This document shows positions 35,256 to 46,754 of a stretch of DNA of 64,000 nt, piece after piece. The notes beneath the pieces are model-generated. The model had not been told where the DNA came from. It worked only from the letters and a program-made list of their open reading frames with translations, and ran no database searches. How positions within the stretch are numbered: position 1 is the stretch's first letter; the number at the start of each line of letters is the position of its first letter. Origin of the DNA: Ciona savignyi (Eukaryota > Chordata > Ascidiacea > Phlebobranchia > Cionidae); assembly GCA_000149265.1 (NCBI GenBank), contig CH003389.1, positions 1 to 64,000 of the forward strand, written 5' to 3'. A program made the position numbers and the translations under genes.

Positions 35256-36984
35256 TATAACTGTATATATCTGTTTCAGCACAGCACCACTAACCATGCT
35301 GTGCCGTTTCGAGTTGATGTAATTTTGCTGTATGTCTTAATAAATTGGGTTTGTTAGTAAGAGATACATATTTTGTATGCAGTAGGTTGGAATCGGTGGT
35401 CTATTTAAGTCGGATAGAATAGGTTAGGATATTTATGTTTATCCCCGTGAATGAAAAATCACCGTGCCGTCTGAAACTTGACATATTTGCCAAATTACCG
35501 TTCTCAAAAGTTCGTTATAAGTTTGTATTAGTTTGCGGTAAACACCTTTTGTATGATATAATGATAATAAACACCTTTTCTACACAGGAAACGCTTCTAG
35601 ACACTGTGTAAGCCACTTTATTTCAGCACCTGAGCGATACGTACATTGAGACGATACACAGGTGCAAACCATGCACATCAAAAGGCTGATATATGTAGGA
35701 GGTGAAGTGGCAGCTTCTTTATTAGCAGTAACACAAAATAAAAAGAAACTAGTTGCATAAACCCAAAGCGACCAGCCACAAAAAGAAGATGAAAAAGGCA
35801 GTGCGTAATGACGTCACATTATGTAAAATGGATGACGGAAGGTCGCTACAAGATATTTATTGAACTGTGAGCAATATTGAAATCAAGTATCCGACAAAAT
35901 TAAAATCAGATCAATTTAAGAAGTAAAAAAATAAAAACATTAGTTGCAAATACAAAATAAAGGGGTATTTAATTTGACGCTGGTGATTACGGGACCTTTT
36001 TCGTGGTATCTGCAACAGGAGTTTTTAACCCATCCCATTCGCCACCAATTAAAACGTGACAGTGATTAACATGTGATAGTCATTCTCTAGTTTTGTTCAT
36101 GATTGCATGCAATACGTTGCTAGATGGCAGGAATATTCGTGCGTAGAGTATGCCTTTAAACCTACAATGGCTTTCGCATGTACAACACTTCGTTGGTGCG
36201 GCTTTTGAGTTGCGTTGTCATCCGTAACAAAAAATGCTATGGGATCCAGGAATTTAACGTCAGCCAGTTTAAAGTTTACTTTGTATAAATAGGTGAAAGT
36301 ATGATATATTCCATTTGGTTAATTGCCGAATCCACTGGTTTAATGGTTTCTACCAATATATTAAGAACGGCTCAACAATATATAACACTATGCAATAGCT
36401 ACGGCAACTCAGCAATGAACACGATGTAATCTGACGATTACCCGTGTGATAACGCCCCTTGCGTTTTCTCAATAATGGTGATGGAAATAAATTTCGTAAA
36501 ATAATTAAAGGCCAAAAACCTATTCAACCGATGGTGTTCACAGATTATTTTCAGCAATTACTTTGGAACAGAGAATGGTCCATTCATATCTGCAGAGTTC
36601 TTCAAGTTTGCCTTATTACCCCAGGATATGATTACATTGATATATTACATTATTTAATGGGCGACAGCTTTTATGTATGCCCCAATTGAGTCTTGGTACG
36701 GTAATTTACAATATTTAAGATAACAATTTCACGTAGTTTCAAATAAACCTATATCAAAATAGTTGATCTTTGAACTAAGTCATGTCCCCAGAATTGCAGA
36801 AAAATGATAGCACTTTTTTATTTAAATGATATTTTAATGTTGATAGTTATCGCAACTCTGAACTACCCTTCATGTTACAGTAGGTGGCAGTCATTTAATG
36901 ATATAAACTAATAATAACCTTCATCTGAACAGAATCGTTCACAAAACATCGAGTAATTCAGGCCTTCTGTACACGAACAAACTT

Positions 36985-37055
36985 ATCCGACCGGTTAATT
37001 GGTCTGGTGGTTTAGTGCAACGCCTCTCAACCGAAGGGGTTGCAGGTGCTCGTGT
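36985..37055 (+). repeat. SINE-A head fragment
   Basis: The sequence ggtctggtggtttagtgcaa then gcctctcaaccgaaggggtt is the tRNA-like head of family A. The body is missing. Confidence 0.65.
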
Positions 37056-37479
37056 CACACTTGTCACTTGCTTTCCTACGCATGTTGTTGTCAAAATTAA
37101 CCCCGTTATATGTATCCAGGGTAAATGCAACTAAGAACGACGCGATTGTAATGAACATTTTCTCCGACCTTTGGAAAATATTTGCGTATCAGGGAATTCC
37201 CCGTTTCAGCAACTTTGCAAAATGACCTGCTTATGACTCGATGGACCAGGTGAAGAGTCAACCCAATTATTTTTTTCGTCTCTTCAGTATTATTTTTATT
37301 TCTATAATATAAGAATCACCGTTTCGAATTTTAGCGCTATACAGAACTACAAAAAATAATTGGTGCGACTGTTTTTACCGAGCCAAGTTTCGAACCCATG
37401 GTGGGTTCGTATTGATCAGATTTGGTTAAAATGTTAGTTTTCTATCCACCGCTGTATCATTAAGCAAAAAACTAAAATA

Positions 37480-37960
37480 CGTAGGGGTATACTCTAAAAA
37501 TTATGATTTGTTTCTATAAATCATGATTGTAACAGGCATGCCATATCGCCCCGACATCTCCAACAAGCAATCGTCAAATCGGTTTAAAACTGTATGAATT
37601 GTCAGATAACATGACCCAAACATGTAAAAACAGAAACTTATGTACTAAACCCAGAGGAATTTCCCTGAAATAATGAACAACTTAATCGGGCTTTTTGGGG
37701 AATTTAGCTTTATTTCAATACAGCGCTTGACAAGAGGCTTAAATTTAAAACATTTGTGGTAAAAGTTCGTAAATCTAACACGATTATTCTTTTTATTAAC
37801 TAAACATGGAAAATAAGTTTGGTTTGATAACTATGGGACCCATGCGTTTATAATTGCAGAAACAAAATTATGGCGTCCGGTTAAAACTTTCTGGAATGTT
37901 GAATAACATGGACCTGACGAGCACAAAACAAACTAAAATGATCTTCTAGAAAACTACATT
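37480..37960 (+). repeat. Dispersed repeat
   Basis: 'acccatgcgtttataattgc' and 'tccggttaaaactttctgga' recur at 53490-53550 in the same order with few changes, and 'caggcatgccatatcgcc' recurs near 60300. There is no coding potential. Confidence 0.5.
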
Positions 37961-38747
37961 AATTCTTTAATAAGTTATCTGACAATAGACTATTAGCAAG
38001 TGGTAATGTTGTATTATGATTTATTATCAAGTTTTGTGTTTAAATATTCAGATAATTTGTTAAACAGTGTTACATACACATAACGTGTTTCCTTAGTCTC
38101 TATAACCGTAAGGCATATAAATCTAGCAAAGTATGTATGCAAAAAGAATATCGAAAATGAAGTTGATATTATTCAAGCATTTGTATAAATTACAGCTTTT
38201 ATGAAACTAGCAAAACTTTAATTTCAAAGTATAAAACATATCTTACGTTTTATACATAACTACTGTTTAAAAATAAAAGGTAATTTGGAACAACTAAAGA
38301 GTTAAAAGATGAATATATCGTATTGTTGTTGCAGTAGTGAATTACAAAGAATTTCTATCCCCGTAACATATAACAGTAACCCTTTCAGACCAATTGGTCA
38401 TTAAGTGTAATAGTATGTGCCAAATAGCGAGTTATCAGAGAAATGTGTTGTACTTGATAGAGATTTAGTTCACTTTTTTTCTTTTTTTCATTACACCATA
38501 ATTAAAAATAACCTAAACAAAGTTGGAATCTATAGGTTTTAAATTTAAACTGCTTGTAGTAGTTGGCAAATATAGCATGAGTTTGATTTGCGATCCAATT
38601 TATTGCGTTAATCTCAATGCGGAAACTAAAAACAATCAATGAAAATAAATCAAATTCGATTTAATTTAAAATTTGTTTCTAATAATTGCTTAATACATGG
38701 TGAGATTTGTGTTATCTACATGATGCAATCTGGTTTGCTAGTATAGC

Positions 38748-41610
38748 TTACACTGTAAAGAAAAGTAATATAACTATGATTAAAAGAAGTTTAGGTGGCG
38801 ATACAATGTTTTCTTTTGATGATGTTATTCCTAAACTTGGATCTGTAAAATTAATTGGAATCCTTGTGACGTCACGATTGGCATTGTGATAAAATATTGA
38901 TGTATGGTTAACCTCCCCTTTCGCAAACATCAAGTGAAATTTGTTTTGATTTAAATTCCAGTTGACAATGGTCCCATTATTACCCATTATTCCGACGTCA
39001 TAAGGGCGGGAAAACGTACACGTCATAACACCGTCGACATGCTCGATTTTGTATTGGTTATTTGCCTGAAACAACAAGACAAATTTAAATATTTGATAGG
39101 TAGCCTGCAAACATATCAGTTTACACTCAGGATATATCGTCTGGTATTACTGGAGGGCTTGTTATTGTTATATAGATGTTCTAGAATCTAGATTCTAGAT
39201 CAGTGGTTCTTAAACTTTTTCAGTCGCGCCCCCCTTGAGATTTGTGATTCATGCTCACGCCCCACCTACTCAAAAATCAAATTTACGAAAAATAGAAGGC
39301 GAAGCATATAACGATGTGTCGATATAAATAAGACAGCGAAAATTGAAACAGTAATGAATTATAGCCCAGACAAAATTGTTTTTTAAAACTAGGGCACAGA
39401 TTAATCTATTGGATTAGTGTTAAAATACGAGGCTTGACTGTAATTTAGAGCTGTTTTTCATCAATATGTAACTGCCATGCTCGCGCTCCCCTTGAGAAGC
39501 GTTCACGCCCCCAAGGGGGCCGCGCCCCCCAGTTTAAGAACCACTGTTCTAGATCATGTTTGTGCACAGTTTTCGAATCAGGGGCCAAAATTATAAGCAA
39601 GAAACCAAGGTATATTGCTTCGCCCAACGGTACCTAACACAGTTGCTTAAGTCCGCACCCAAATATTTATTTGGTAATTGTCTAATTGGCTGAGGTAACC
39701 AAACTTAAATTGTAAGATAATTCTGTTTCAGAAAACTTTCGTCATGTCATAGAGTATTACCGTTTTTGTTATCTCAACTGGTTGTTGCCGTTTCGGAAGG
39801 TACGCTGATTTGAATTTTAGAATTCCTCCACTGGCGGTTGTTTGAAGCATACACATATAACAATCGTCTTCGCCCTGTTTAAAACGATCGTACGGACTAA
39901 TGATTAACTCGAATTAACATGTTAAGGAAATATGCAGGGTATAGATTTCCATCCTGCTATAAATACCAACGGAGTGATCCCACAGACCCCATACCGATTA
40001 ACATTTAACTTTTATTCTTCTTAATTAAACAGAGAGTGTATGGCATGGTTGACTATTAGTAGTTAATTTTTTCTAGACTCATTTTCAGCATTTCTCGCCA
40101 AAACGTCTTCTTACAAAAATCATCGTACTGAAATAAAAATCTTACGAAGTTTTATGTAATTATGTAACTTTTACTTGAAAAATACCCTAAAAATAAAACA
40201 TGGCCAAAAAATGTATTAATTTGACCAATAATCCAAGAAACATAGCTGACAAAAATGATCAGATATACATAATGTACACCTTAGAAAACTAAAATTAGAA
40301 TATTTTATATAATTTTATAAATCTATAAATCTATACCATTAAATTGTCTTGTGATATTGCCATTGCAACGTAGCCGGTTGTATTAGCGGAAATGACGAAC
40401 TGGAGGGAATCCTTCCCAATTTCCTGCCACTGGACGTTACTGCCATCAAGTAATGTGTTCCAAGAACCTCCGTTTGGTGTCGCTATCACACTGCCCTAAA
40501 TATATAACAGCATTTGTTGCCGATAACGGTACGGTCGTGTGGCCAAATGGTTAACGCTACCGATACATATACCGACTCTTATACAAACTAACTGTCCTAC
40601 GAGCCCATAATTGGTTGGGATCGGCCTAAGGCCACCAACTCGCACTAAGTGCACAATTTTGCTTTAGCCGAAAACGAGCGATTCATACACGACTTTATTT
40701 ATAAAAAAAATTCTTAGTTACGATCTCATCAGCGATTGTACGTTTGACAAGTTTAAAACTAGGCCTGTTAAATACATTTAAATGTTAAAGGTTTAACCTA
40801 TAGGTTACACAATGAAACGGTTGTTGACACATTTTCTAGGGCGACCGAACCATATATATATTCCCATTACTTCCAGTCTAAATGTACCTTTGGCGGTGGA
40901 ACTGTGCAGGTTCTGGACTCAGTAGTGTCTGGACAATCCGCTCCACCATATTCTGGCCAAACTGTTACAGGTCGTGTTCGAATTTGCACCCCTGATCCAA
41001 ACGAAACACTACATGCTCCCCAATTTGTCCAAGAACCAACCTAATTTAATAAAACACCGTGTTTTATAATTTTTGCATTTTTTTTAAATCTTAAACAGCA
41101 AAAAATATACCTGTAATGGATACAGATTGGAATTTGAACTTTTTTTAGATTTCAGAGTAAAATTAATATTATTGGTCCGGCCGGTTGGTCTATCGTCGCT
41201 TTTCAATCTGAAGGTTGCAGGTGCGAAACTGGTCGCTAGCGAGTCGGTTGTGTCCTTGGGCAAGGCACTTAACCGACATTGCCTGAACCCAGTGGATTAA
41301 TGGGTTCTATTAAATTGAAGGAAAATTTGTATTATACACAACACACTGCAATAGCTCCGGTAACCCGACGGTGGGCGCGAGGCGATATGACGATTGCCCT
41401 GTGGTAACCCCCTCGGTTTTCCCATTCACGGGGATAAACATGAATATCCTATCCTAAAACCTATTTGAACGAAAATAAGCAAACCTGGCAGTTAACTGGT
41501 TTAGGAAGAGGCACGCTTGCTCGTCTTCTTCTCCTTCTATTCTTTGCATCCGAACAAGCAATCAGCATTATCAAACAGGTTATCACAAAAATACAGTTAA
41601 ATAGCTTCAT
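38748..41610 (-). CDS. Secreted TSP1-DOMON protein, probably GPI-anchored
   Basis: Five minus-strand exons, all GT-AG and all phase 0: 41485-41610, 40888-41040, 40337-40495, 39761-39874 and 38748-39065. They encode 289 residues. Exon 1 gives a signal peptide (MKLFNCIFVITCLIMLIACS) followed by a six-Arg furin-like site. Exon 2 is one thrombospondin type-1 repeat: SWTNWGACSVSFGSG then RTRP. Exons 3-5 form a DOMON domain: VQWQEIGKDSLQFVISANTT, GYVAMAISQDN, DDCYMCMLQTTASGG, and later MTCTFSRPY with a FYHNANRD segment. The protein ends in a hydrophobic run (LLLIIVILLFFTV) at the stop, as in a GPI signal. DOMON domains bind haem or sugar in secreted and surface redox proteins; the ligand here is unknown. 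Repeats in the introns include hAT element C and SINEs A and B. A minus-strand AATAAA lies at 38599-38604. The model is strong; the anchoring and function are inferred. Confidence 0.85.
39201..39546 (+). mobile_element. Non-autonomous hAT element C, complete
   Basis: It is 346 bp with inverted termini cagtggttcttaaactttt and agtttaagaaccactg, and perfect 8-bp target duplications ttctagat (39193-39200, 39547-39554). It lies in the last intron of the TSP1-DOMON gene and has no coding capacity. Confidence 0.93.
40530..40640 (+). repeat. tRNA-derived SINE (family B)
   Basis: It begins acggtcgtgtggccaaatgg and follows the family for about 90 bp before diverging. It lies in intron 2 of the TSP1-DOMON gene, antisense to it. 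Confidence 0.75.
41174..41460 (+). repeat. tRNA-derived SINE (family A), near full length
   Basis: It has the full body with 'gtgtccttgggcaaggcact', 'acactgcaatagctccggta' and the tail cattcacggggataaac. It lies in intron 1 of the TSP1-DOMON gene. Confidence 0.85.
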
Positions 41611-42624
41611 ATTTTAAAAATATTTTTAGCAGTTCTAGGAATAAATATTTTGATGGTGTCATTATCATTTAATTGTAATAACTTTCTTTGTACCCCTTTT
41701 TCTGTATGTTTGCCTAAAAAGCCAAACTTATAAATTATATATTCAAGAAATAAAGTTATCCATTAATAATCCATCCGCAATAGTTTTCAGGGCTCGTTGT
41801 AATCAAAGATGTGGTTAATATTTAAGCGCATTTGATGACTGTGTAAGCACACTTAACCTTGATTATGAATTAAGTCAAGAATCTGATCTTTAAACTTTCG
41901 TGGTTTCTCGATTCAAGACCCCCCATTGTGGGGTGTGGCACTCAATTATTTGCTCCTAGATAACTTTGTGATCATATTCAATCTTTTGTAAACATTTTGG
42001 CATTTTGTTTTTCACATATTTTTGCAAATTTCATTATGAACTCATTAATAAATGGGTCAGAATTAAGTGTTAGCCCATTGCACAAAACGCATTGTCTAAC
42101 AGTGTGATATTGCGGGGTCTTTTTCGCTTTAACCAGGGGTTTTCAACCTTTTTTTTGCTTGTGGCCCACTAAATTAGTAAAAAAATGGCGTTGGCCCAAT
42201 AACGTTAAATAAAAAACACAAAAAGAATAACATCAAGTTTCAACAACACGATAAATTAATCAGCTTAACATTCACACAATTTAATGGGAAGGTTGTTGCT
42301 GTATAGTTTGTCCACAAGACTGTTTATTCTGTAACAATCGCTAGGTGAAAACCCTCTCGATAAAGCGCAATGCTTGATCGTTATAATAGCAAGTTGTAAC
42401 AGACTAATTAATGGATTACAAAGTTTTAAAGTCATGATTTAGGAACAAATTATATTTTTTAGGCTATTTCCCTATGCATTTTATTTATTTTTTCTCATTG
42501 GTACAGTAGCCACTACCGCACTAACATTCACCAAATCTTTAGAAAAATTAAGTTTTGGTTTTTAGAGTCTCAGGGAATTCCCTAGAATTTATTGCCCAAA
42601 ATTCTAGTTTTGGCATATGTAAAC
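41611..42624. other. Intergenic region
   Basis: It should contain the promoter of the minus-strand TSP1-DOMON gene at its left end; I see no clear TATA box. A hAT-like left terminus (caggggttttcaacctttt) is at about 42134 without a partner. Otherwise it is AT-rich and featureless. Confidence 0.45.
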
Positions 42625-43144
42625 TGTAGCGACCTCATGTGTTACATAAGATTTACGATCCCATCAGCTGGCATTTGCGCTGACATTCCGTCATGTTGAA
42701 ATATCAATATTAGGTTTACGATTATAACCGCAGCTGTCGTACTTTGCCTATAAGTTTATTTTACTTTTGCTTAGAAAAGAAAAAAGAAGGACAGAGTCCT
42801 AACGCATTAAGTAACATCTTGTATGTGTCTATACTGAAAGTTTTATCTGGAATCTATATCGTTGCAACATCTAACGATTTAACTCGTAATTGGTACTAAG
42901 TTAATCGCCTCAATTGCTCAATACAATTGATGTTATAAAACTACTGAGGCGTTTATCGGCGAACTACAGGAGATCAGTCAAAGAGACATTTACGCAGAAA
43001 ACCTCAATTAATTAGCGCACCTCCGAGAGTCGAGATAGCGCGTAGGGAATCGCAGATCGCATCAGGTGTTGTAAACCGGCTTACCTGGGTGCCTACAAGG
43101 AACAATCTAGCGAAATAGGCAGCGACCTGCAACGACTCCCTACA
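42625..43144 (+). repeat. Left LTR of CsRn1-like element
   Basis: 520 bp, starting tgtagcgacctcatg and ending ccctaca. Confidence 0.95.
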
Positions 43145-43563
43145 TATTTGGTGACCCTGTTTCTGAGCAAATTTTGAGGTGGCATTGATGATTGGAAAGC
43201 CGGAAAAAGAAGAATTTCAACTCCATTGCTCTGCTCCTTAAAGTTTCGAGGTACATTTCTGCATCCACTGTAAACGTCGCATTCGCCATCAAGAACAACC
43301 GTTGGACATTTCCGTTCTATTGTTCGTGGAGGTGTCAAGTTCACACAACGGATTATATACGCGAGATCAACGGATACTTTGAAGGATTCAAGATTCTACA
43401 GACGACGACCGGATCTACTACGACGGGAACGAGATCAACTTCACCGGACAATTCAATTAAGTTCTATATTTATTATTTGGTTTTTCTATAGTTATTCTGT
43501 TTATATAGATTTGGTACGGTTTAATTATTATTATATTTTTTAAAACCCACGGAGTCCGTTAAA

Positions 43564-44739
43564 ATGAGAAAATTCTTTGGATTTAGCGGTAGGTCTGTTA
43601 AAAAGGAGCGAAATCTGCCTGTCCCCGAAAATAATAATCATGGTTATGATGCGGGTTATGACGATGATTATCATTGGTCGGAAGATTATAACCTACAAGA
43701 CGTTAGTCTGGTGGGGGACAACATTTCGTTATCATCGCCGACGCCTAATGTCAAACAACCAACCTATTATCAAAAAACTCCATTTAATCGTACGATTGAT
43801 TCCCAACAACAACATCATCGTTCTGGTCCTTTATTGAGCGACGTTTTAAATAATCTAACGGACTATTTGAAGAAATCGTCTGTAAACTTACCTGAATTCA
43901 CCGAAAGTATGCCCGAGTCATGGTTTGATTCTGCGGAAAGTATTTTTCGACGCTTTGATGTGGTTTCGGAAGATGATAAGTTTGAATTCGTTAAAGAATC
44001 ACTAAGGCCCCGACATCTCCGACACGTTGAACACTTGTTAGCTAAACGAGATAGAATTTTGCCTTACACGTCCCTCAAAGAAGCGCTCATCAGTAACTAT
44101 TCTGTTTCTAAGACTGATAAAATCATAGCACTGATGAACTTCGGTCCGCTTGGTGATCAGAAACCATCGGAGATGCTGAAAGATATGTTAAAACTGACAG
44201 GTCCTTACCCGGATGAAAATACGACAATATGGTTACGTCAACTGTTTTTAGAACGTATGCCAAAAAACGTCCGTAGCACACTCAAAGCATTTACGTCGGA
44301 TTCGCTTGGTTCGATGTCCAGCCGAGCAGATAGTATAATTGACGACAGTCGACATTCTGCGGCATTTTCTTCTTCCGGGGTAGCAAATCCTACATTGAAC
44401 GATTTGCATTCAATTAACTTAGCAGTTGTTGAAAACCTTAGAGTACTTAACAATAAGCTAGTGAACAGACCGTCAAATTCAGCCTCCAAGAACAGCGGAT
44501 ATCAGGACAATACCGTCTACATAGATGACGACCGAGACGAAGAACACCCACCGGGGCAATGGAGCAATCGCGGACGAGGTTATTGGAGAAGACCAAAAAG
44601 GAGAAAACTAGAAGTTATAGATTCCAAGAAGGACCCTCAAAAAGATCAAAAAAACTCCCAGGCAAGACGTTGGATATGGCGTATAGCGTCTTGTGTAGCA
44701 CTTCTAAATCGCCATCTTTATTGTTTATCACGGATTTGA
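43564..44739 (+). mobile_element. Gag region of CsRn1-like element
   Basis: A 391-residue frame. LPEFTESMPESWFDSAESIF is the LP.F....WF.. pattern of CsRn1/Kabuki-type Gag. I see no CCHC zinc knuckle of the standard spacing. Confidence 0.8.
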
Positions 44740-46754
44740 CCACTACGACTAAGTATCTTATTGATACGGGAGCCACTTTGAGTCTTATACCACCTATAAG
44801 AGATGACCGGACAAGACGAAATATCGGACGAGACTTAATTGCTTCTAATGGATCAGCCCTAGCAACATACGGTGAGCGATTTGTTAAACTGGACTTTGGC
44901 CATGACGAAAAATATCCTTGGATATTTACTATTGCCGAGGTGGAATTGCCTATATTGGGTGCCGACTTTCTTGAGCATTTTAATCTGACTGTAGATTTAA
45001 AGGCAAGAATAGTGTCTAATGCTCGCACCCATAAATGGATAAAAGGCGAAAATTCCGGCATAAATACGTCAATTTCGGCTAATTTCGTTTCACCAATTGC
45101 TGGAAATGGTTATGAAGCTATATTGCAAGAATTTTCGGACGTCACGAAACCTAAACAGAAAATTCCCGAGGTAAAACACAAGGTAACTCATAAGATTATA
45201 ACAAAAGGAAACCCAGTTTTCTGTAGACCTCGACGTTTATCTCCGGAAATGAGCAAGATAGCGAAGGATGAATTCATGCACATGCTTGAGTTGGGAATTG
45301 TGAGAAGATCCGATAGCAACTGGGCATCACCTTTATTAATGGTTCCAAAAAGGGATCATACTTGGAGGTTGTGTGGAGACTATCGACGATTGAACGCCAT
45401 AACTGTCCCGGACAGGTATCCAATCCCTCACATTCACGACTTTGTGAATTCCCTGCATGGAGTGCAGATATTTTCAAAAATCGATTTAATGAAAGCGTAC
45501 TACCATATTCCTGTTGACCCTGAGGATATACATAAGACCGCAATTTCGACGCCTTTTGGTGCTTTTGAATTTCTCAAGATGCCTTTCGGTTTGCGTTGTG
45601 CGGCGAATTCGTTCCAGAGATTCATGGACGACATTCTCAGAGGGTTGGATTTTTGTTACTGCTATCTAGACGACGTGCTTATAGCAAGTTCAAGCGAACA
45701 GGAACACAAACAGCATCTCAGGATATTCTTTCAGCGCTTGAGAGACAATGGAGTTGTGGTGAACCCTGCAAAATGTGAGTTTGGTGTGACGACCATGAAT
45801 TTTTTAGGACACCGGATTACGACGGACGGAATAGAACCTCTGGAAGAAAAAATTCAAGTCATTAAAGACTTTTCTCAACCCAGCACTATGAAACAGCTAC
45901 TACGTTTCCTGGGTATGGTAAATTTCTACTTCCGTTTTATTCCTAATTGTGCTGAGATAGCTAAACCATTGAACCAGCTTCTCACACCTAAGAAAAATGG
46001 AAAATTCGCTATTCCATGGGACAAAGATCAAGATGAAGCGTTTAACAGGATGAAGATTAAACTTGCCAGAGCGGCTATGTTAACATTTCCTGCACCAAAT
46101 GCCCAAACAGCGCTTGTGGTGGATGCTTCACTGATCGCAGCTGGAGGTGTTCTACAGCAAAAAATCGACAATGCGTGGCAACCACTAGCCTTCTTTTCTA
46201 AAGCTTTCGACGTACGCCAGGTAAAATATTCGGCGTTTGATAGAGAATTGCTTGCAGCTTATCTTGCAGTTAAACACTTTAGATATTTCCTCGAAGGACG
46301 GGAATTTTCTATTATGACTGACCACAAGCCACTTCTTAGTGCGTTTCACACTCCACGTGAAAATGCTACTGCACGCCAAGCCAGACATTTGGCTTATGTT
46401 TCTGAGTATACGTCAGACATTCAATATCTCCCTGGCACTCGAAATATCGTTGCTGATGCATTATCCAGGATTAAAGTGAACAGCATTTTTCAAGCTAAGG
46501 ATCCATTTAATTATCGTGAGATGGCAGCAGCCCAGAAGAATGATGCTTCCATAGAAACTTTAAAGCAATCGAAGAAGAGTTCTTTGAAGTTGGCAAATCG
46601 AAGATTGGACGGACATGATGTCTCGCTATTGTGCGATATTTCTACAGGTAAACCAAGACCCGTTGTTCCCGTTTCTCTTCAGAAAAAGGTATTTCAGAAG
46701 ATTCACTTCTTTGTCACATCCCGGAATAAGGAGCACTACGAAACTCATTCGTGA
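44559..46754 (+). mobile_element. Protease, RT and RNase H region of CsRn1-like element
   Basis: The protease shows [12 protein letters not shown] and [12 protein letters not shown]. The RT shows [11 protein letters not shown] and [14 protein letters not shown]. RNase H shows [16 protein letters not shown] and [10 protein letters not shown]. It partly overlaps the gag frame, as is common in the family. Confidence 0.9.

Larger units (their letters stand above)
3578..35993 (+). repeat. Tandem array of Fringe-bearing units (about 8 units)
   Basis: Head-to-tail repeats each begin at a 'gcgactgttgtttataattt' junction. Approximate units are U1 3578-10684, U2 10685-14943, U3 14944-18701, U4 18702-23071, U5 23072-27204, U6 27205-30891, U7 30892-31724 (collapsed at a gap) and U8 31725-35993. 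Homology stops abruptly at both ends at the same point of the unit, as expected for tandem duplication. The unit order is: decayed minus-strand coding-like segment, SINE-B fragment, TATA-like box, hAT element A or an alternative segment, Fringe upstream region, single-exon Fringe, polyadenylation signal (aataaa in 'caatttaataaatgg'), hAT element B, minus-strand SINE-A tail, then a TGACGTCA palindrome. U1 is longest because an LTR element sits in it. Copies look well over 90% identical by eye, which implies recent duplication or ongoing homogenisation. Confidence 0.95.
35994..38598. other. Non-coding region between array and TSP1-DOMON gene
   Basis: No gene was recognised. It contains a badly worn family-A SINE (about 36308-36455), a SINE-A tRNA-like head alone (36985-37055), a minus-strand SINE-B fragment (37376-37412) and dispersed repeats (37480-37960). 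Its right end should hold the 3' UTR of the minus-strand TSP1-DOMON gene; a minus-strand AATAAA occurs at 38599-38604. Confidence 0.55.

Noticed and set aside
3578-35993. CRISPR-like or satellite array
   Set aside because: The units are kilobases long with a coding gene and are gene-family duplications in a eukaryote.
36459-36689. 76-residue plus-strand open frame right of the array
   Set aside because: No domain, no splice context, and it begins at the end of a worn SINE. It is likely chance.
42134-42460. Complete hAT element starting caggggttttcaacc
   Set aside because: No opposite inverted terminus or target duplication could be found; only a left-end resemblance remains.
43577-43837. 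86-residue frame overlapping the gag region of the LTR element
   Set aside because: It is a shadow of the gag frame, and its composition is biased.
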